A stretch of 64,000 bases of DNA from Eupeodes corollae (taxonomy: Eukaryota; Arthropoda; Insecta; Diptera; Syrphidae), in assembly GCF_945859685.1 (NCBI RefSeq), contig NC_079147.1, positions 192,121,174-192,185,173 on the forward strand. The letters run 5' to 3'. Shown here piece by piece: positions 36,401-45,400 of the stretch (position 1 is its first letter; every line of letters starts with the position of its first letter). The notes beneath the pieces are model-generated. The model was given only the letters and a program-made list of their open reading frames with translations, searched no databases and had not been told where the DNA came from. Made by a program: the position numbers and the translations under genes.

Positions 36401-39400
36401 ATAAACACTGTCGATCGAACACCCGAAACTTCTCCATCTGGGAACCACACAGGACAGCCATAAACGATCATTGGCCGTATGAGGGCAGTCCAACGCACTA
36501 ACCATCATGCCATGGGTAATACTCATATAGCTTTTTAAAAATAAAAAATATAGTCTTCAAACTTTTTTTATTTCACAGAAAATATTGTTTTCGATATTCA
36601 GTATTTTTTTTTAATCCAACTGTCGGTTTTTTATAAAAAAAAATGGTACGCAAAATTGGTAAAAATTGATGTTCGGTTCGGAGATATCAAATCTCTCAAA
36701 TTAATTTCATTCATAAAATTTGTAAAAATTTAAAAAAAGCTACTAAAATTAGTAAAAATTGTTTTCGACTAAAAATCTATTCAACAAAACTAGATTTTCA
36801 AACTGAATATAAAAAATAATGTTGGTAATTTTGAAATTTTTAAGAATAATTCAACTAACAACTTTTTTAACATAACGAAAACTACAAACTTTTAAGCAGG
36901 AAAAATCGACAGATGGAATGGGAAGTTATCAGTGTGGGTCGCATCCCAGCCCTTTTTTTTTACTTTTTAGACTTGGCAGTTTGATGAACTGAACCATTTA
37001 TTTATTTTTTTGTTTGATTATTTTGTATTTATAATATATACTCTTTTCAGAGCAATAATGTTTGGACCATAAGTCATTCTACTTACTGGACAGATTGTAA
37101 TAAGGAATTGTAACTCTTATGTTCTTACAAAATAAAAGAGTTGACAAAACTTGGGACGGCCAATTTCTTGAAAAAGTTCAAATCACTAAAACTCATTTTT
37201 GAAATCATAACTCGATTGATTTTCAACTTATTGCTTCATCAAGTTTTCAAAAGTTATAACACTGATTTAAACTTCAGTTTGAGATATAACTTAGATTTAT
37301 AAGATTTTCAAATTTTGGGCTCTAGGAAATTAAAACCGATGTTTAGTTAATATTTTGTATTTAAATTGATAACATAAGAGTTTTAAAAGTGAAATGATAA
37401 TTTATATTATTAGAAAATATATTTATAACTTGGAAAAATTATGATTTTTTTTAAATATATGCTTTTTGATTTAGAACAAACTATTGTACTTGCATTTAAA
37501 CTTTGTATTGACTTTTTGCACGTTATCTGAAGACATAATATTTGCAATCATAATGACCACAAACCATAAGACTGCAATAGAAAACATTAAAGCTAAAGAG
37601 TATATTATGACAACAAAAGGCTTCGAATCTCAAACGATCATTATATTGCACAATATTAAAATTAGATAAATGCCATTTGGTTATATCTTATATTGAAAAC
37701 GATATACAGTGCTGCACTTAATTATTGGCACAGCAAGCTATTTAAACTTTGATGTAACATTTTGAGTTTTGGAAACACGCTATTCTGTTGATTTTTTTTG
37801 TCTAGTATATGCATATATTTACTATCAAACATGGTTAGTTTGATTAAAATAAGTTTTTTGGGATTCAAGAAAAAATATTGAAGTTAGAAAACACTTTACT
37901 TCTCCAGCACAGAATTGTTGGCACAGTATGTTAATTTTGAAATAATTATAGCTTTCTAAAAGTTATGTCAGCCAAACTAAACAAACAAAAATAATTATTT
38001 ACATGCATAGTCAAGGCAGGTCATATGAAGAGATTGGACAAATTATGGACAGGAGCCGATACACAATTCGCAGCGTTGTGCACCGTTTTAAAGGGCTATC
38101 AAACTTCAAAAGTGCAAAACATTCTGGTCATCCTCGGGTTTTGAATGCTCGTGAATGCAGCGGCATTGTACGGAAAGTGAAAGTTAACCCTCAAATTACA
38201 TCAACTGAAATAGCTGCTGAAGTCAACTTAGAGTATGGGAAATCAGTTCACCCTATAACGATAAGAAGAGTACTCTATGAAGCTGAATACAACGCACGTA
38301 TTGCTGCGAATGGTTTCGCCAGTTAACCAGAAAAGACGTTTGGAATATTCCTTTGAGTATGGAAGCAAGCCAAACGCTTTTTGGAATAATGTACTCTTTT
38401 CTGACGAGAGTAAGTTAAACGTTTTCCTTTGTGATGGTCATACAAAAGTCTGGAGAAAATCAAACACGGCGGTGGAGGAGTGATGGTATGGGGGTGCATG
38501 TCTGCTGCGGGCGTGGGCGTGCTTGTTTTTATGGACAAAAAAGTTTATATCAACATTTTGAAAAAAAAACTTGAAAAAAGTGCTGAAAAGTTGAACTTAA
38601 CATGCTCGTTCACTTTTCAGCACGACAATGACCCGAAATATAGGGTTCACGACGTGCATATGTGGTTGGCGTATAACATTGTACATGTGCTTCCACACCA
38701 ACCACAATCCCCGGATTTCAACCCATTTGAGCATTTATGGGAAGAGTTGGATAGACGCGTAAAAAAGCGTTTGATATCTAATAAAGCTCAACTCAAACTG
38801 GCATTGATAGAGGAATGGCAAGAAGAAGAAACATTTGGAGAAGAAACGAATAAACATTTGTGGCATTCTATGCCAAGGCGTATAGATGCTGTTATAAAGC
38901 AAAAGGGACCACTACTAAGTACTTATACTAACTTATGTTTATTTAAATTACTCTGTTTAATATATGGTGCCAATATTTTTGTGCTGGAAGAATCAGATGT
39001 TTTATTATTCATTTTTCTTTAAATCTGGACAACTTATTTTAAATTAAACTAACTGCGTTAAATAGTATATGCATATACCAAACCAATAAAAATTTTAAAA
39101 ATAGCGTGTTTTCAAGTCTTAAAGTGTTGCTTCAAAGTTAAAAAAGCGTGCTGTGCCAATAATTAAGTGCCTTACTGTACATAAGTTTCAATCGACATTT
39201 TATCAACGATTACAATATGCGTTACTAACTTTACACCCCAAACCTACCTCGCCACCGTGGCCCTTTTTACCCCCCCCCCCCCCCACGCAAATCCAAGTCG
39301 ATCATACAGACATTGAGTCCTGAGGCGTTATAAAGAAGACAGAAGATCCACCCTATGTCAATTTGTGAAACCTTCTATGGACATTCTAATCGCGGACATT

Positions 39401-42400
39401 ATGTAACCCAGCAGAACCAAAGAACTCATCACAGTTAGAAGTGGAAAATTTGTTAAAACCAAATAAACATGCTAAAATCAAACACTATAGAACTCTATTA
39501 AAAAAAAAAACATCCATATAATATTAAACCTGACAGATTTTCAATATTATTTATTGACAGAGTGTCAAAATTTAATGTCAACATTTCTACAGGGAGCTAT
39601 GAAAGTAGTTAATTATTCTATAGAACTTTTTTTCGGTTTTCTTAAATCGAGTTTTAACACCTTAAAATTCAATAATAATTTTACTCTGAGTTTAAATGAA
39701 ATCATAGAAAGTAAACATATTCTCGAGTTTTAAATACGTAAAACAAAAATTTCAAAGATAAACCGATAATTATTTGATCTGGTTTTTTATTGAATTTAGA
39801 ACTTTTTCAAGGAATTGGCCGATAAAAAACTAAACCCACAAAAAGGAAATGACCTAAATATTTGAATTTTGTTTTTAATTATGGTACAAATATTCTGATA
39901 AGAAAGCTGGTGCCTAACTAGTTTTAACATTGAAGTTAAATATCTAAATTATTCATATGAGGTCATTGACTCTTGATATCACAATGTCATGACGATTTTC
40001 TTTAAGATATACATAGGTATGTACGCTTGAACAGATATGGACATTCAAATAGACACAGATACAGTTGCTAAGAGTAAAACCAAACTAAATCAACAACATG
40101 CATTAGAAGTAGTTTAAACCTTTATCAAAAAAAAGTTAGACTCCTTTTTTTATTGTTGATTGTATTCAGATGAACTATTCGTTGAGTAAGACTGTGTTTT
40201 TGGTGGACATTAAAATAGAAACATTGGAACACAGACCTTTATATTTAACTAGTATCAAAAATATTAGTTTTTAAATTTTTTTTTACTTTTATAAAACTAT
40301 AAGTTCACTTTAAGAAATTAATTTGAATTAAAAATATAAGCATTTTTTCCTAAAAGAGAAAGCTGTCATTTTAGTTCTATGATGTGAGGGAAATTTTTTG
40401 AGGAAATAGCCATAATAATGAGCAGATGTTTCAAGTTGATTGCAAAGGCGATTTGACCACTGAGAGCCAAAAATCAAAAATCAGCTGGGAAATCCAACCA
40501 AAATAACCCCAAGAGAAGACTGAACGATCATTTGCTGCTCAAGAAAAGATTCTTACAAGTCTTCAAGGGAAATCAAAAACAAACTACAGCTCACAATAAC
40601 TTCCAGAAATGTTCGTAGAAGACTTGTTGAAGCTAACTTGTTCCAAAGAATAGCAAGAATGGCGCTCTTTCTAAGGAAAACAAAATATAACTACGCGGTT
40701 TAAATTCGCCAACTATCATTTTGATTGGAGTGGACCAGAAGGAGGCAAAAAGTGGAGGAATGTTTTGTGGATGGACGAAACAAAGATGAGTTTGTTCGGC
40801 AGTGATGGCAGACAAACCGTTAGAAGGCTTCCTTTGAAAGAACTAAATTTCAAATGCATCAAGAAAACGGCCAAGAATTGTGGCGGCAATACCACTTTGG
40901 GGTAAATTTTCTTGGTGTGGCGTTGGACCAATACTTTTGATTGAAGGTAAAATGGATCAAAATATGAAGGTGAATATTGTGAAGGACCAGAACATGCCTC
41001 TCAAATGTGTCCTACAGCATGACAACGACCATAAGCAAACATCTAAACCTCGTAAGTATTTTAAGGACCCAGAAATCAGCTTATTGCGGTATATATTTTG
41101 GGGTGTTATTTAAAATGTGCAGGTTGGAAACATTTAACATAAAATAAAGACGAACTGTGGAGAATGGTTCAACAGGAGTGGTGCCATATTGCAATTGACA
41201 GATGCCGCCGATTATTTGACTCAATGTCCAACAGATGTCGCACTGTAATTAAAGCTAAGGGTCAGACTAACAGATATTAAAATAATTTTTAAATCCAGAA
41301 TAGTTCTGCATTTAATTTCATTTTTTTTAATCTGTGTATCTATTTTAATGTCCACGAAATTTATTCCTTTTTTCACATTTATGTATTTAAACTAGAAGAT
41401 ATAACTTCCCACTTAGTATCTACCAAGAGCATACCTTCTAGCTCATCTATCAGGTGTACTAAGATCAGTAAACCAAAAAGCTTTGTTTCCTCTTTTTAAT
41501 TAATAACGAATCCCACTTGCTTTGATTCTATTTGCAACACAAATATATGGCCCGCAGAGACTTTAGCCAAAGAATTTACTCAAAGTCAAAAATAGGGTGT
41601 TTCTTTGAAAAACAAATCAAAAAACTTAACAGCCTTGCGCTCTTCTACCAAAACGTGAGGGGACTTCGTAGCAAGACTGTTGAAATTTTTCTTAACTCCC
41701 AATCATTTGCACACAACGTATTCGTTTTGACAGAAACGTGGCTTAATTCAAGCTTTTCCGACACAGAACTTTTCAGTCAAGAGTTCGAAGTTTTCAGAAA
41801 CGTTCGTCATGTTGGTAATGCAAAGGAGTGGAGGTGTTCTCATAGCGGTAAAAAATACATATTTCTTCTCTTCTGTATCTTTTCCATTTGTGTTATCAAT
41901 TGAACTGGTATGTGTAAAGATAATGATACAGACTAAGACTTTTTTCATTTTAAACGTTTACATTCCTCCAAAAAGTTTGGAGTCTGTTTATAACGATCTC
42001 TCCTTATCATTAGACTATCTTATAAATTTGTCCAGCTCTGACACCAATATTTTACTTCTAGGTGATTTTAATTTACCACACATTGACTGGATTCCATCTC
42101 CTTCTTCTTCACAAATGGAACTATCTCTTCTCGATAAAGTCCTTTTTACTGCCTTACAGCAAACAAGCTGTATTAAAAACTCAAAAAATCGAATTCTCGA
42201 TTTAGTCTTTTTTTCTGACGCTATTAGTACTCTTGTTCTAGATTTTAGATCAGGAATTACTAATATTGACAAATATCACCCTGCTCTTTTTATGTTGAAC
42301 TCTTTAACCAATTTAAGTATCGTTCTAATTTTCTATATGCTTGTTATGTTACTGATATGGGCACCTCTTTGAAAGAGAATCCTAAAAAATTTTCGAATTT

Positions 42401-45400
42401 TGTAAACTCAAAGAAAAAATCAGATGGCTTTCCAGTTAACTTCACTTACAAGAACCTTTCGGTAAATAAAACTTTTGATATCTGTAACGCTTTCGCAACA
42501 AATTTCCGTTAGTAATTTGTTAATAGCCCTCAAGAAGTTGATGAAGTATATTTTCATAATCTTCACACCTTTTCGCAAACTAGCTGTAGTGTAACAAGTC
42601 GGATATAAGCAACTACAGGCCCATTGCAAGGCTCTCTTGCATTCCTAAAGTATTTGAACAAGTTGTTTGTGAAAGAGTAGCATATTTTAGTAAAATTGCG
42701 AACAGCAACATGGTTTTGTGAAAAAAATATCAACAGTTACTCACATTCTCAAACATAGGTTCAAACGCTTTAGCAACGGAATTATTTTATTTAAACTTAG
42801 GCTCTTAGTTTTCCACCATTTTTCTTAGCTTGGATTAAGTCATACCTTGAAAACAGATCCTACGAGGTAAAATTTAGAAATTGTCGTTCTGAACCTTTTG
42901 TTGCTCAATCTGGTGTTCCCCAAGGACGCCATATTGGCCCTTTTCTGTTCATCCTGTCTATTAACGATGTATCGTCATGTCTACGCTCAAGTGAACTTCT
43001 CATTTTTGCTGACGATATGAAAATTTTCAAAATAATAAAGTCCAACCATGATCGTATTCTTTTACAAGCCGACATTGATAGTTTCACATTTTGGTGTGGG
43101 AAAACAGCATTTTACTCAACCCTTTAAAATTCCAAACGATAACTTTCACTAAAAAACTAATCAGTAACGTATTTGACTACTGTATATCACAGCAAAAACT
43201 CTGTCGTGTCTCCACATTTAAAGATTTAGGTGTACATTTCTGTTCGAACTTAGAGTTTACACATCACATTAATTGTATTGTTAATAAGGCAAGTTCTACG
43301 CTTGGTTTTATAAAACGCTGGGTGAAGAAGTTGAATGATCCCTATGTTACCCTTTCTTTGTATAATTGCCATGTTCATCCTCATCTTGAATATGCTTCGC
43401 AGGTATTGACTCCCTATTACGAAATTCATAGAAAACGCATTGAATCAATTCAACATAATTGCATTGGCTTTGCCCTAAAAGGTCTTCCTTGGGAAGATCC
43501 TTATGATCTGCCTCCTTATGAACATCGTATTCTACTTCGTCAAATGCAATCTCTCCATCAAAGGCGTGTTAATAATGACTTAGTATTTTTTCATCAACTC
43601 ATTAATGGTGAAATTGATGCACCTTATTTCCTTTCTTGTGTACATTTGAATTACCGAGGCGGAACTCATCACCTGCTCAAATTTGATTTTATACATATTG
43701 ACTTTCATAGAACTAACTATGGGAAGAATGAAGCTTTAAGTCGAATGAGCATTATATAACTTAAACTGTTCATCGATAGATTTAAATTTAAATAAGGCGG
43801 GCTTAAAATCATTGTTTAGAACCAGTGCTCCACTATCGTAAACATTCTCATTTTATTTTTTGTTCTGTAATAGTTAAATGTTAATTATGTTTTGTATGTG
43901 CGTGTGTTAGGCTATAATTGTATTATTTTTTACTAACAACTAACACATGCACTTATGATAAGCCTCTGATTGTAGTTTGACGCTTGCTATAAGCTTACAA
44001 CTTTCTGAAATTCTGAAGTGTAAACAAAATTTTAAGTTATAATTTTACTATAAATAATGGGCGATTTTAGTTTAAAAGAAAAAAACATGAAACTAAGCCC
44101 AAACTTTAACAAAAAATAATCTTTAAGGTCTACAAAAACTTGAATTTTTAAAACTCTCTTCGGTGTTTCTATTTTAATGTCCATATCTGTATGTATATAC
44201 ATTTGCTAATTGATTTTCAAACTTTTCGAATTCATCAAACATTTTTATTCACTCTGTCCTAATTGTGATTTGGCTATTTTTTGAACTTTTCGTATTATGG
44301 AAATTATATTTTTCAAAAGAGAGACAATAATTGTAAAACCTTTTCATAGGTCCGATACACACCACAGGATAGAAGCAACACAATATAAAATATTAATGTG
44401 ATGAATTATACTAATTTAAAAAATTATCCATATCGTTTTTCTTTTTGTTGTTTTTGGTTTCATCTTTAAAAAACCAAAAATGATAAATGGTATGTAATTC
44501 CGCCGCTCCTTCCTAAACTTAACTTTCCTTTTTTCGTATTTAGGTATGAAAACAACAAAAATCATGAAAACGAAATCACATTCTTTTTCCTTACCCAAGT
44601 AACCGACATTTCAATTCCGACGGCGCCAAATTGTCGACAGTCAAACAGAACACATTTCTATCCAGACCATGTGGGTTGTTTCTTCGTTTTTTTTTTTCAT
44701 ACCATTAGGGAGAGGATCAAGGAACATGTACCTATGTACGAATATTCCTACATATATATAGTTACATTAAAGCATAAATAAATTTTAAATAACTTTGCGT
44801 GTTGGTCATCTAAGAGCGGTGGGAGTAGGTTGGGTAGGTAGGTAGCTAGGTTTTTCTAGGTAGGTAAGTGGGGTTAAAGTTTTTCATTATCAGAACATAA
44901 TATTTTAGCGCAATCGTGTTAAAGCATAAAAATCTATGATGATTGCAACCTACGTACATAGGTATCTCAAGTACCTACGTTCATTTATGCATTCTTATAT
45001 ATGTATGGACAAACAACCTGGCAATCCATTCCCTACCTTAACTTATTGCCAGGAGTCTTACAACAGACAAAACACAATAAACAAATAATAAAACAGGCAT
45101 CGATGATATCACCCTCAGGTATAGGTGGCACAATAGATAATCCAATTTTATAAGACGAAGCGAAGCAAGTTAGAGAGTTAGTACCCAACCTACCTTGTTT
45201 TTTTTTTGTTTAGGAATAAGTTTTTATATTGATGAAACCTACCGACAGACCAAAGGAATAAATGGAATCGATTGCTTTATTGTTGGCCTCAAATTCTGAT
45301 TCCTTTTTTCCGGATAGACATGATTAAAAGCCAGCTTTAAGCCATATTTTGGAATGGCTGTCACTTCATTCTTAAGATCGTCATTAGCACCACTTTCGAT

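Larger units (their letters stand above)
35148..36513 (-). mobile_element. tRNA-derived SINE, copy S1, split by a LINE
   Basis: Minus strand. Head at 36513-36486 has box A-like TGGCATGATGGTTAGTGCG. After the LINE insertion the head continues at 35423, with box B GGTTCAATCCC at 35392-35382 and CTGCCTGTGCCACC following. The body runs to about 35148 through AGTGCTTTCTCAAATTAGCC, GGATTCGGCTT and GCCCTGGTTCACAACGGGC. Joining the halves gives about 300 bases with box A to box B spacing normal for a tRNA head. Confidence 0.8.
34343..36955 (+). repeat. Tandem-repeat element, copy T2, with nested insertions
   Basis: Begins with a perfect short palindrome around TAACTTCC-CATA-GGAAGTTA (34354-34373) and ends with ATGGGAAGTTATCAGTGTGG and GGGTCGCATCCCAGCC by 36955, the inverse of the T1 start. 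The interior (34740-35140 and 36530-36900) has diverged tandem monomers with the same TTGGTAAAAATTGA, AAAAACCTAC and AATATCTTTTC blocks as T1, in opposite orientation. A SINE, itself split by a LINE, occupies 35148-36513. No open frame. Palindromic subterminal repeats and internal tandem repeats recall Helentron-type non-autonomous elements (DINE-1-like), but this is inference. Confidence 0.65.
40033..44187 (+). mobile_element. Tc1-like element with IR/DR ends, split by a LINE
   Basis: The motif GGACATTAAAATAGAAACA occurs four times: at about 40043 (one mismatch, CAGATATGGACATTCAAATA), at about 40207 (direct), and in inverse orientation at about 41335-41355 and 44165-44187. Two motifs per end, about 170 bases apart on the left, is the IR/DR layout of many Tc1 elements. 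On the right the pair is 2.8 kb apart because a CR1/jockey-group LINE lies between them. The strand given is that of the transposase remains. No clean TA duplication was seen on the left. Confidence 0.65.
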
